A stretch of DNA of 64,000 bases from Thauera sp. K11 (lineage in GTDB: Bacteria; Pseudomonadota; Gammaproteobacteria; Burkholderiales; Rhodocyclaceae): contig NZ_CP023439.1 of assembly GCF_002354895.1 (NCBI RefSeq), positions 3,720,001-3,784,000 of the forward strand, written 5' to 3'. Numbering within the stretch: the first letter of the stretch is position 1; the number at the start of each line of letters is the position of its first letter. Below are positions 26,824-36,490 of this stretch, one piece after another. The position numbers were made by a program, and so were the translations under genes. A model generated the notes under the pieces. It was given only the letters and a program-made list of their open reading frames with translations. It did no database searches and was not told the origin of the DNA.

Positions 26824-29631
26824 CTATTTGCCGGCATTGATCTCACGCAGGAAGCTGCCGACCTTCTCGGGAACCGACGCCGCCGGCATGCCGGAGACAT
26901 CCACCATCTCGGCGCGGGCCTCGGCCGTGCGGCCCGTTTCATGCAAAGCGCGCGCGAGGTGGTAGCGGATCTCCAGGTTGTCGGGATCGCGCAGCCTCGC
27001 TTCGCGCAGGTAGCGCATGCCCTCCTCGCGGCGCCCGGCACGCAGCAGGAGCCAGCCGTAGGTATCCACCACGTTCGGGTCGGCAGGCGCCAGGGCGTGG
27101 GCCCTTTCCGCCATGGCCAGCGCCTGCGCGTCCCCCAGTTCGTGCAGCACGAGCGCGTAGTTGTTCAGCACGCCGGGATGGGCCGCGCCCTTGTCCACCA
27201 GGGTCCGGTACTCGCGCGCGGCGGCGGGCCAACTCCCCGCGCGCATGTGCAGTTCCGCCAGGGCCTGCCTCACCGCGGCATCGTCATTTTGCTGCTGCAG
27301 CCGCGCCTCGAGGGTCGCGACGGCCTGCGCACGCTTGCCCTGCGCCATCTGCGCGCGGACGACGCTCAGCACCCTCGCGCCCGAAGGCTGGAGGCGCGCC
27401 GCCTCGCGGTAGGCGTCTTCGGCTTCGGCATACCGGCCGGCCAGCAGCGCGAGATCCCCGCCCAGGCGCAGACCCTCGACATTGCCGGGGTGCCGGTCGC
27501 GCAGCGTCCTGGTGCGCTCGCGCGCCTTGTCGAAGTCCGTGGACGCCATCGCGGCTTCTGCCGCCAGGATCAGGGCGCCCGCATCGCCGGGGCGCCCGGC
27601 CAGCGCCTTTTCAGCGGAATATTGGGCGCCGGCGGGGTTGCCGGCAGCCAGTTGCAGGCGGCCGACGCGGACCTGGGCATCGGTGTCGAACTCCGCCAGC
27701 TTCGTCATGTCGCGCAGCGTCTGCTGCGCGGACTTGCCGTCGCCGCTGTCGAGCTGCGCCTGCGCCAGTGCGGCCAGGACGGCGAGATCGTCGCTGCGCC
27801 GCGCCGCCAGAGCCTTCGCCGCCTCGAGCGCGCCGGGCCGGTCGCCGGCCATTGCCTTTGCCCGGACCAGGGCGAGGCCGACGCGCGTATCGTTCGGGCG
27901 TTCGGCCGACGCCTTCTCCAGCCAGCGCATCGCCTCGGCCGGACTGCCGGCACGCTGTTCGAGCAGCGCGGATTCGTACATCGCCGTCGCATCGCGCCTG
28001 TCCTTCTTCAGCATCTCGGCGTAGGTCTTGCGCGCATCGTCGAAGCGGCCCTCGGCGATGTCGAGCCGGGCCAGATTGAAGCGTGCCGGGGTGAAGCCGG
28101 GGTCGCGCCCGAGCGCATCCGTGTAGGCAGCACGGGCCCCGGCGCGGTCGCCGGCGCCTCCCTTCACCACCCCGAGCAGGTTCAGCGCCGCCGGGTTGCC
28201 GGGGAGGGCGGCGCTGGCGCGCTGCGCAACGTCGAGCGCCTTCTTCGGATAGCCCTGGCGCATCAGCGTGTTCGACAGCGTGGTCGCCAGGCCGAGATCG
28301 CCGGGGGATCCGTCGAACGCCGCCTGCAGGTTCATGGCCGCTGCCACGGTGTCGCCCTGTCCGAGGCGGCTGACGCCGAGCGCGGCCTGGGCGCGCGTGT
28401 CGCCGCCCTGGGCGGCCTTCTCCAGCAGTTCGGTGGCCTTCGCGTAGCGCTTCTGGGCGAGATAGACACGCCCCAGCAGATGCAGGGCCTGCGGGTCGTC
28501 CGGCTGCGCGCGCAGCACCTGTTCGAGCAGGCCGGTCGCCCGCGCGTAGTCGGCCGTCTCGACATGGATGGAGGCCAGCAGCTTGCGCGCACCGAGGTTG
28601 CGCGGAAAGCGTGCCACGAGCGAATCGAGGTATTTGCGCGCCTTTTCGTACTGGCGCCCGGCATGGTGGGACAGCGCGCCCACCATCAGCAGGGGTTCGT
28701 GGCCGGCCAGCCATTCGATGGGCAGGGCATCGACCAGGCGCGCCGCCTCCTCGAGATATTGCGTCGCCTGGGCCGCATCCCCGCGGCGGCTGGCCAGCAG
28801 CGCCAGCAGGTAGGACGCGCGCGGCTCGACCGGTCCGTCCTTCGCCAGATCCTCGAGATCGGTGCGCGCGTCGGCATCGCGGCCGAGGTCGATCAGGATG
28901 CCGGCACGCGCGACGCGGGCGTCGACGAAACCCGGCTGCAGTTCGATCGCGCGTTCGTAGTCCTTCAGCGCGGCGGCGACGTCGCCGCCGGCATGCGCCA
29001 CCGAGCCGCGCACGTTGTAGGCGGCGGCATGGGTCGGCCCGAGCTGCACGGCCTTCGCGGCGCGCTCGCGGGCGAGGTCCATGCGTCCCGCCGCGATCAG
29101 CATCGGCACCTCCGCGATCAGCGGCACCGGCGACGCAGGGTCGATCGCGCGCGCATCGGCAAAGCTGCGCTCGGCCTCGGCGCGCTTGTCGAGCGCCGCG
29201 TAGGCCGTGCCGCGCTGCGCGAGCAGTTCGAGCCGTATGCCGGGCGGCAGGCCATCCGCCGGGATCGACTCGATCAGCTTCCCCGGCCGCCCCTGCAGCA
29301 GGTAGATGCGCCCCAGCGGCACGGCCACCTCCGCGCGATTCACGCCCAGGCGCAGCGCCTCGTTGAACTCCACCTCGGCCGGACCGACGTCGCCGTCATG
29401 CAGGTAGGCGTTTCCCAGCAGCAGATGCGCCGCGAGCATGTTGCGGTCCTGCTGCAGCGCGTTCTTCAACTGGATGATCGCGCCGGTGACGTCTTGCTTC
29501 TGGTAGCGCGCCAGTCCATCCTCATAGTAACGGCTGGCGGCGGCGGCATCGGCCAGCGCGGCGACCGGGAGCGACATCAGGCCGAGCGCGACGGCGACGG
29601 GCAGCAGCAAGGGGCGAAACGACTTGGTCAT
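26824..29631 (-). CDS. prsT: PEP-CTERM/XrtA system TPR-repeat protein PrsT
   Basis: A 935-residue protein with a signal peptide (LMSLPVAALA end, cut near residue 27) and then tetratricopeptide repeats along almost the whole length, for example ALLNPDNLEIRYHLAR-like units near the C-terminus and LLLGNAYLHDGDVGPAEVEF near the start. Length and repeat content match PrsT, the large TPR protein of exosortase loci, thought to act in the periplasm in polysaccharide or protein export. PrsT is often described as a lipoprotein; here no lipobox cysteine follows the signal peptide. The start at 29631 precedes the signal peptide directly. Confidence 0.85.
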   Translation of the reverse strand: MTKSFRPLLLPVAVALGLMSLPVAALADAAAASRYYEDGLARYQKQDVTGAIIQLKNALQQDRNMLAAHLLLGNAYLHDGDVGPAEVEFNEALRLGVNRAEVAVPLGRIYLLQGRPGKLIESIPADGLPPGIRLELLAQRGTAYAALDKRAEAERSFADARAIDPASPVPLIAEVPMLIAAGRMDLARERAAKAVQLGPTHAAAYNVRGSVAHAGGDVAAALKDYERAIELQPGFVDARVARAGILIDLGRDADARTDLEDLAKDGPVEPRASYLLALLASRRGDAAQATQYLEEAARLVDALPIEWLAGHEPLLMVGALSHHAGRQYEKARKYLDSLVARFPRNLGARKLLASIHVETADYARATGLLEQVLRAQPDDPQALHLLGRVYLAQKRYAKATELLEKAAQGGDTRAQAALGVSRLGQGDTVAAAMNLQAAFDGSPGDLGLATTLSNTLMRQGYPKKALDVAQRASAALPGNPAALNLLGVVKGGAGDRAGARAAYTDALGRDPGFTPARFNLARLDIAEGRFDDARKTYAEMLKKDRRDATAMYESALLEQRAGSPAEAMRWLEKASAERPNDTRVGLALVRAKAMAGDRPGALEAAKALAARRSDDLAVLAALAQAQLDSGDGKSAQQTLRDMTKLAEFDTDAQVRVGRLQLAAGNPAGAQYSAEKALAGRPGDAGALILAAEAAMASTDFDKARERTRTLRDRHPGNVEGLRLGGDLALLAGRYAEAEDAYREAARLQPSGARVLSVVRAQMAQGKRAQAVATLEARLQQQNDDAAVRQALAELHMRAGSWPAAAREYRTLVDKGAAHPGVLNNYALVLHELGDAQALAMAERAHALAPADPNVVDTYGWLLLRAGRREEGMRYLREARLRDPDNLEIRYHLARALHETGRTAEARAEMVDVSGMPAASVPEKVGSFLREINAGK

Positions 29632-29843
29632 GGCGGAGCCGGCAGCGGCGTGTGGTGGACGCGCACACTTTAGGGAACTCGGGCAAATACCGCCGTGACA
29701 TCCTTGGCTGCCGCCGTGATCGCACGCTCCGGCGCGCCACGCGTCAGTGTTGGCCGCAATTTCGGCAGCACGCGGTTTTGTGCGATGCTTGGATACAGGG
29801 ATGTCCGTCACCCGATCATTTCGACCACGACTGGAGGCTGTCC

Positions 29844-30740
29844 ATGCGCAAGTCCCTCACCGTCCTCGCCCTGTGCCTGTCCGCCGCCGGACTTGCCGCA
29901 CCGGCCCACGCCCAGCTCACCGGCACGCTGCAGAAGATCAAGGAATCGGGCACGATCACCGTCGGCCATCGTGAGTCGTCGGTGCCCTTCTCCTACCTCG
30001 ACGCCGACCAGAAACCGGTCGGCTATGCGATGGACCTTTGTGCGAAGGTCGTCGATGCAGTGAAGTCCGAGCTGAAGCTGCCCAATCTGCAGGTGAAGTA
30101 TCAGGCGGTGACCTCGCAGAACCGCATCCCGCTGATGCAGAACGGCACCATCGACCTCGAATGCGGTTCCACCACGAACAGCGTGGCGCGCCAGCAGCAG
30201 GTCGGCTTTTCCGTCAGCTACTTCATCACCAGCGTGCGCATGGCGGTACGCAAGGATTCCGGCGTCAAGGACATCGGCGACCTCAACGGCAAGCCGGTCG
30301 CCACCACCACCGGCACCACGTCGGACGCGCTGATCAAGCAGAACGAGAAAGGCAGGTCGATCGACGTGAGGAACATCTACGGCAAGGACCACGCCGACTC
30401 CTTCCTGATGGTCGAGAGCGGGCGTGCCTCCGCGTTCGTGATGGACGACATCCTGCTCGCCGGCCTCATCGCCAACTCCAAGAATCCGGCGAATTTCGCC
30501 ATCGTCGGCCCGTCGCTGCGCGACGAACCCTATGGCGTGATGCTGCGCAAGGACGACGCGCCCTTCAAGGCGCTGGTCGACAAGACGCTGGTCGACCTGA
30601 TGAAGTCGGGCGAGGCCGAAAAGCTGTACACCAAGTGGTTCATGAACCCGATCCCGCCGCGCAACGTGAACCTCAACTTCCCGATGAGCCCGGCCCTCAA
30701 GGCCGCCCTCGAGACGCCGACCGACAAGGGCGTCGAATAA
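29844..30740 (+). CDS. gltI: Glutamate/aspartate ABC transporter substrate-binding protein
   Basis: A 298-residue periplasmic binding protein (family 3): signal peptide ending PAHA at residue 23, then GTLQKIKESGTITVGHRESS, the family-3 signature region GYAMDLCAKVVDAVK, and DLECGSTTNSVARQQQVGFS, typical of GltI/DEBP. It delivers glutamate or aspartate to GltJK. AGGCTG-type sequence (GGAGG at 29832-29836) precedes the start. First of four transport genes; a very stable hairpin downstream may keep its expression above that of the permeases. Confidence 0.93.
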   Translation: MRKSLTVLALCLSAAGLAAPAHAQLTGTLQKIKESGTITVGHRESSVPFSYLDADQKPVGYAMDLCAKVVDAVKSELKLPNLQVKYQAVTSQNRIPLMQNGTIDLECGSTTNSVARQQQVGFSVSYFITSVRMAVRKDSGVKDIGDLNGKPVATTTGTTSDALIKQNEKGRSIDVRNIYGKDHADSFLMVESGRASAFVMDDILLAGLIANSKNPANFAIVGPSLRDEPYGVMLRKDDAPFKALVDKTLVDLMKSGEAEKLYTKWFMNPIPPRNVNLNFPMSPALKAALETPTDKGVE

Positions 30741-30754
30741 GCGGCAACCGCCCA

Positions 30755-30827
30755 GGCCCGGTGCGCGGCCCGGACGAGCCGCGCACCGGGCCAATATGAT
30801 CCGTCCGCCGGCCGGCCTGCCGGCCGG
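30755..30827 (+). other. Two stable hairpins between gltI and gltJ
   Basis: A perfect 15-base inverted repeat (arms 30755-30769 GGCCCGGTGCGCGGC and 30778-30792) with an 8-base loop, followed by CCGGCCGGC-CT-GCCGGCCGG (30808-30827). No T-run follows. Such hairpins after binding-protein genes commonly protect the 3' end of the upstream message and lower downstream expression; that is an inference here. Confidence 0.6.
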
Positions 30828-30874
30828 TACCCGCGGCGCGTGGCCGGCGCGCCGCCTCATGCCAGGGGATGCTC

Positions 30875-31609
30875 ATGGACTACCACTGGGACTGGCAGTT
30901 CTTCTTCCAGGAGACCGACGACGGCCTCAAGTACTACGAGTGGGTAGTGTCCGGCCTGGGGTGGACGACGGCCGTGTCGCTCGCCTCGCTGGCCGTCGCG
31001 CTGCTGCTGGGCTCGGTGCTCGGCGTCATGCGCACCACGCCCAAGCGCTGGCTGGTGGCGGTCGGCGACACCTATGTGGACGTGTTCCGCAACGTGCCGT
31101 TGATCGTCCAGCTCTTCCTGTGGTTCTTCGTCGTGCCCGAGCTGGTGCCGCAGCAGATGGGCATCTGGATGAAGCAGGACCTGCCCTATTTCGTCACCGC
31201 CGTCGTCGGGCTGGGCCTCTACACCGCCGCGCGCATCGCCGAGCAGGTCCGCTCCGGGATCAACTCGCTGCCCCGCGGCCAGCGCTTCGCCGGCCTGGCG
31301 CTGGGCTTCACCGAGTGGCAGACCTACCGCTACGTGCGCCTGCCGATGGCCTACCGCATCGTGCTGCCGGCGCTCACCTCGGAGGCGATGAACATCTTCA
31401 AGAACTCGGCGGTGACCTACGCGGTGGGCATCCTCGAACTCTACTTCCAGTACAAGCAGATCATCGAGAAGACCTCGCAGGTGCTCGAGATCACCATCGT
31501 CGTCACGCTCGCCTACTTCATCCTGGCCTTCGTCATGAACCGGCTGCTGGCCTTCGTCGAGAAGCGCACCCGGGTGCCGGGCCTGATCACGGGTACGGGA
31601 GGGAAGTGA
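30875..31609 (+). CDS. gltJ: Glutamate/aspartate ABC transporter permease GltJ
   Basis: A 244-residue inner-membrane permease with about five hydrophobic segments and the amino-acid permease loop (EQVRSGINSLPRGQRFAGLALG) contacting the ATPase. It resembles E. coli GltJ from its first residues (MDYHWDWQFF) onward. Start 30875 was chosen over 30869 because AGGGG is then 6 bases away and the N-terminus matches GltJ. The gene is followed after one base by gltK. Confidence 0.92.
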   Translation: MDYHWDWQFFFQETDDGLKYYEWVVSGLGWTTAVSLASLAVALLLGSVLGVMRTTPKRWLVAVGDTYVDVFRNVPLIVQLFLWFFVVPELVPQQMGIWMKQDLPYFVTAVVGLGLYTAARIAEQVRSGINSLPRGQRFAGLALGFTEWQTYRYVRLPMAYRIVLPALTSEAMNIFKNSAVTYAVGILELYFQYKQIIEKTSQVLEITIVVTLAYFILAFVMNRLLAFVEKRTRVPGLITGTGGK

Positions 31610-31610
31610 C

Positions 31611-32291
31611 ATGAGCGACTTCGATTTCTCGGTCATCACCGCGAACTGGAGATTTCTCGCCGAGGGCCTGCGCTACACGCTGCAGGTCACCGTCACCGCG
31701 ATGACCGGAGGCATCATCCTCGGCACGCTGCTCGCGCTGATGCGGCTGTCGTCGATCAAGCCCCTGCAGTGGTTCGCGGCCGGCTACGTGAATTTCTTCC
31801 GCAGCGTGCCGCTGGTGCAGGTGATCCTCGCCTTCTACCTGATCCTGCCGCTGGTGCTGCAGTTCGTCACCGGCCGGATGATCCCGATCGGCGCGGAGAA
31901 TTCGGCCTATTTCACGTTCACGATCTTCGAGGCCGCCTACTACTCCGAGATCATGCGCTCGGGCATCCAGTCGGTGCCGCGCGGCCAGATCGGTGCGGGC
32001 TACGCGCTCGGCTTCACCTACAGCCAGACGATGCGCCTGGTGGTGCTGCCGCAGGCGTTCCGCAACATGCTGCCGGTGCTGCTGACGCAGACCATCGTGC
32101 TGTTCCAGGACGTGTCCCTGGTGTATGCCATCGGCGCCACCGACTTCTTCGGCGCGGCCGACAAGATCACCCAGCGCGACCTGCGCCCGGTGGAGATGTA
32201 CACCACCGTCGCCGTCGTCTATTTCATCATCTGCTTCGTGCTGTCGAGGCTGGTGAAACGGCTGCAGGCCCGCATCGCCATCATTCGCTGA
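31611..32291 (+). CDS. gltK: Glutamate/aspartate ABC transporter permease GltK
   Basis: A 226-residue permease: MSDFDFSVITANW, membrane helices, and the EAA-type loop EIMRSGIQSVPRGQIGAGYA, with the final RLVKRLQARIAI cytoplasmic tail. It forms the membrane channel with GltJ. Its ATG overlaps nothing but begins one base after the gltJ stop, a tight operon arrangement. Confidence 0.93.
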   Translation: MSDFDFSVITANWRFLAEGLRYTLQVTVTAMTGGIILGTLLALMRLSSIKPLQWFAAGYVNFFRSVPLVQVILAFYLILPLVLQFVTGRMIPIGAENSAYFTFTIFEAAYYSEIMRSGIQSVPRGQIGAGYALGFTYSQTMRLVVLPQAFRNMLPVLLTQTIVLFQDVSLVYAIGATDFFGAADKITQRDLRPVEMYTTVAVVYFIICFVLSRLVKRLQARIAIIR

Positions 32292-32309
32292 CCCGGGGAG
32301 TTCCCACCG

Positions 32310-34194
<1,885 letters not shown>

Positions 34195-34260
34195 ACCAGG
34201 CCCAGGCGGACGACACCCTCGCCAGCCGGCGACCGGATGACTCGACGCGGCAGGTCTGGA

Positions 34261-34350
34261 GCCGGGGGATGCGTGGAGCGGGCGAGGACTGTCCGAGCAC
34301 CGAGCGCAGCGAGGGCGAGTTCCGCAGCCCGACGGAACGCATCCCCCGGC
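34261..34350. repeat. Palindromic element with 14-base terminal inverted repeats (copy A)
   Basis: Arms GCCGGGGGATGCGT (34261-34274) and ACGCATCCCCCGGC (34337-34350) are perfect inverted repeats. The interior contains the core shared with copies at 40680 and 40868: GCGAGGACTGTCCGAG and later GGGCGAGTTCCGCAGC. The core is conserved, but the arms differ between copies. Confidence 0.75.
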
Positions 34351-34576
34351 TCCGGACCGGATTCAGGAGACGCGCCGTAACGAGCAAAGACCGTCCAAGC
34401 CCCAAGCGCAGCGAGGGCGGGTTCCGCGGCCCGACGGAACGCACCCCCCGGCTCCGGACCGGACTCAGGAGACGCGCCGTAACGAGCGAAGACCGCCCAA
34501 GCCCCAAGCGCAGCGAGGGCGGGTTCCGCAGCCGACGGAGCGCATCCCGACTCCAGACCGGATTGCCGGGCATCCA
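34284..34576. repeat. Tandem 102-base repeats (two full copies and a partial third)
   Basis: Units at 34284-34385, 34386-34487 and 34488 to about 34576 share AAGCGCAGCGAGGGCGGGTT, then GACGGAACGCA, CCGGCTCCGGACCGGA and CAGGAGACGCGCCGTAACGA, with a few substitutions. The first unit overlaps copy A of the palindromic element; later units carry only its right-hand arm. It looks like local amplification of the element with flanking DNA. Confidence 0.8.
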
Positions 34577-34595
34577 TGAGCCTGGCCCGGCGACC

Positions 34596-35537
34596 TCACA
34601 GGCCGGCGTCGGTCCCGCCGCCGCTGCGCGCCGCCTCGACGATGCGGCGCGTCAGCGAGGGCACGAACAGCTCGATGAACGCATAGACGAAACCGCGCAG
34701 CCACGCGTTGCGGCGGATGCCGATGCGCGTGGTGCTCGATTCGAACAGGTGGCTGGCATCCACCATGCCGAGCTTGCGGTCCTCGTCGGCATCGTAGGCC
34801 ATGCGCGCGAGGATGCCGATGCCCAGGTCCATCTCCACGTACTTCTTGATCACGTCCGAGTCGATCGCGGTGAGCACCACGTTCGGCTTCAGGCCGCGGC
34901 CGAGGAACGCCTTGTTGATCTGGCCGCGGCCGGTGAAGGCATCGTCGTAGGTGATCAGCGGATAGCGCGCGATCGCCTCCAGCGTCAGCGGATGCTCGCG
35001 CAGGATGGGGTGGCGCGGCGTGGCGACGATGCAGCGGTTCCACTGGTAGCACGGCAGCATCACCAGGTCGGGATTGTCGGCGATGGCCTCGGTGGCGATG
35101 GCGATGTCGGCGCCGCCGCTCAGCACCATGTCGCACACCTGCTGCGGATCGCCCTGGTGCAGCTCCAGCCGCACCCCGGGATAGCGCTGCATGAAGTCGC
35201 GCACCACGCGCGGCAGCACGTAGCGCGCCTGGGTGTGGGTGGTGGCGATCGACAGCGTGCCGGACGACTCGTTGGAGAATTCCTCCCCCACCTGCAGCAG
35301 GTTGTCCATGTCGCGCAGCATGCGCTGGGCGATCGCCAGCACTGCGCGGCCCGGTTCGGTGACCGCGACGAGGCGCTTGCCGTGGCGGGCGAAGATCTCG
35401 ACCCCCAGTTCCGCCTCCAGCAAGCGGATCTGCTTCGAAACGCCCGGCTGCGAGGTGAACAACGCCTCGGCCGCGTCCGACACGTTGAGACCACGCCGCG
35501 CGACCTCGTGGATGTAACGCAGTTGCTGGAGATTCAT
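34596..35537 (-). CDS. cysB: CysB-type LysR regulator of sulfur assimilation
   Basis: A 313-residue LysR protein of the CysB/Cbl group: MNLQQLRYIHEVARRGLNVSDAAEALFTSQPGVSKQ gives the winged helix-turn-helix, and the effector domain has TTHTQARYVLP, typical of CysB. CysB-type proteins respond to O-acetylserine, thiosulfate or sulfate and control cys genes. It is divergent from a run of sulfate-reduction genes, with a LysR-type inverted repeat in the intervening 119 bases. Confidence 0.93.
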   Translation of the reverse strand: MNLQQLRYIHEVARRGLNVSDAAEALFTSQPGVSKQIRLLEAELGVEIFARHGKRLVAVTEPGRAVLAIAQRMLRDMDNLLQVGEEFSNESSGTLSIATTHTQARYVLPRVVRDFMQRYPGVRLELHQGDPQQVCDMVLSGGADIAIATEAIADNPDLVMLPCYQWNRCIVATPRHPILREHPLTLEAIARYPLITYDDAFTGRGQINKAFLGRGLKPNVVLTAIDSDVIKKYVEMDLGIGILARMAYDADEDRKLGMVDASHLFESSTTRIGIRRNAWLRGFVYAFIELFVPSLTRRIVEAARSGGGTDAGL

Positions 35538-35563
35538 CGTGGTTTCGCACGTGCCGGGCGTGC

Positions 35564-35584
35564 TTAATAACCAATAGTTCTTAA
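35564..35584. promoter_or_regulatory. Candidate CysB operator between cysB and the cys operon
   Basis: An imperfect inverted repeat TTAATAAC-CAATA-GTTCTTAA (7 of 8 arm positions match) in AT-rich DNA between the divergent genes, in the place a LysR regulator normally binds its own and the divergent promoter. No experimental consensus was available to test it. Confidence 0.5.
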
Positions 35585-35656
35585 AGTCTAACGCACATCG
35601 CCTTTATCGCCCTAACCGTCACGATTAGGATGCCGGGCATAAAAAAGGAACATTCT

Positions 35657-36436
35657 ATGGATTTCGCCTACACGCTCGCAGGCTTCTCGGTCGGCGCCAT
35701 CGTCGGACTCACTGGCGTCGGTGGAGGTTCGCTGATGACGCCGCTGCTGGTATTGCTGTTCGGTATCCATCCGTCGGTGGCGGTGGGCACCGACCTGCTC
35801 TACGCTGCAATCACCAAGGCGGGCGGAACCTTGGCCCACGGCCTGCGAGGGACGGTAGACTGGCAGATCACCCGCCGCCTGGCATCCGGCAGCATTCCGG
35901 CCGCCGCGCTGACGCTGCTGCTGGTGCACCAGTTCGCACCCGGCGGCATCGACGGCGCAGCCGACCTGATCAAGGTGGTGCTGGGCGTGGCCCTGCTGCT
36001 GACGGCGGTGGCCCTGATCCTGCGCAAGCGCATCCAGGACTACGCCCGCCGGCACTTCGGCGACACGCCCAACCCGGTCCGCACCGCGCGGCTGACGGTG
36101 CTGACCGGCGCGGTGCTCGGCGTGCTGGTGTCGATCTCGTCGGTCGGCGCCGGCGCACTGGGCGTCACCGCGCTGTTCTTTCTCTATCCGGCCATGCCCG
36201 CCCTGCGCATCGTCGGCTCGGACATCGCCCACGCGGTGCCGCTGACCGCCGTCGCCGGCATCGGGCACTGGATGCTGGGGAGCGTGGACTGGCTGCTGCT
36301 GGGCAGCCTGCTGGTCGGCTCCCTGCCCGGCATCTGGATCGGCAGCCACATTTCGACCAAGGTGCCCGACCGCATCCTCCGCCCGATGCTGGCGGCGATG
36401 CTGGTGATGGTGGGTGCGAAGCTGATCGGCCGCTGA
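35657..36436 (+). CDS. TauE/SafE-family sulfite exporter-like protein
   Basis: A 259-residue membrane protein with about eight hydrophobic segments and the duplicated family motif: GLTGVGGGSLMTPLL near residue 17 and SISSVGAGALGVTALFFLYP in the second half. TauE/SafE proteins move sulfite, sulfoacetate or similar organosulfur anions. Being the first gene of a sulfate-reduction run, sulfite (the CysI substrate) or sulfate is the likely solute. Start 35657 was chosen for the AAGGAA 7 bases upstream. Confidence 0.87.
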   Translation: MDFAYTLAGFSVGAIVGLTGVGGGSLMTPLLVLLFGIHPSVAVGTDLLYAAITKAGGTLAHGLRGTVDWQITRRLASGSIPAAALTLLLVHQFAPGGIDGAADLIKVVLGVALLLTAVALILRKRIQDYARRHFGDTPNPVRTARLTVLTGAVLGVLVSISSVGAGALGVTALFFLYPAMPALRIVGSDIAHAVPLTAVAGIGHWMLGSVDWLLLGSLLVGSLPGIWIGSHISTKVPDRILRPMLAAMLVMVGAKLIGR

Positions 36437-36490
36437 CAGCGCGCCCGCAGCACGCGGTGAAGAACCCCCGGACTTAACCAGAGAGACGCA

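Larger units (their letters stand above)
34195..34595. other. Gene-free repeat region between asparaginase and cysB
   Basis: 401 bases without a credible gene between two convergent genes. Most of it (34261-34576) is a palindromic element followed by tandem copies; these are listed separately. Translation of the repeats in some frames gives a periodic Arg/Ala/Leu-rich peptide, which I take as a by-product of the repeat rather than a protein. Confidence 0.8.
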
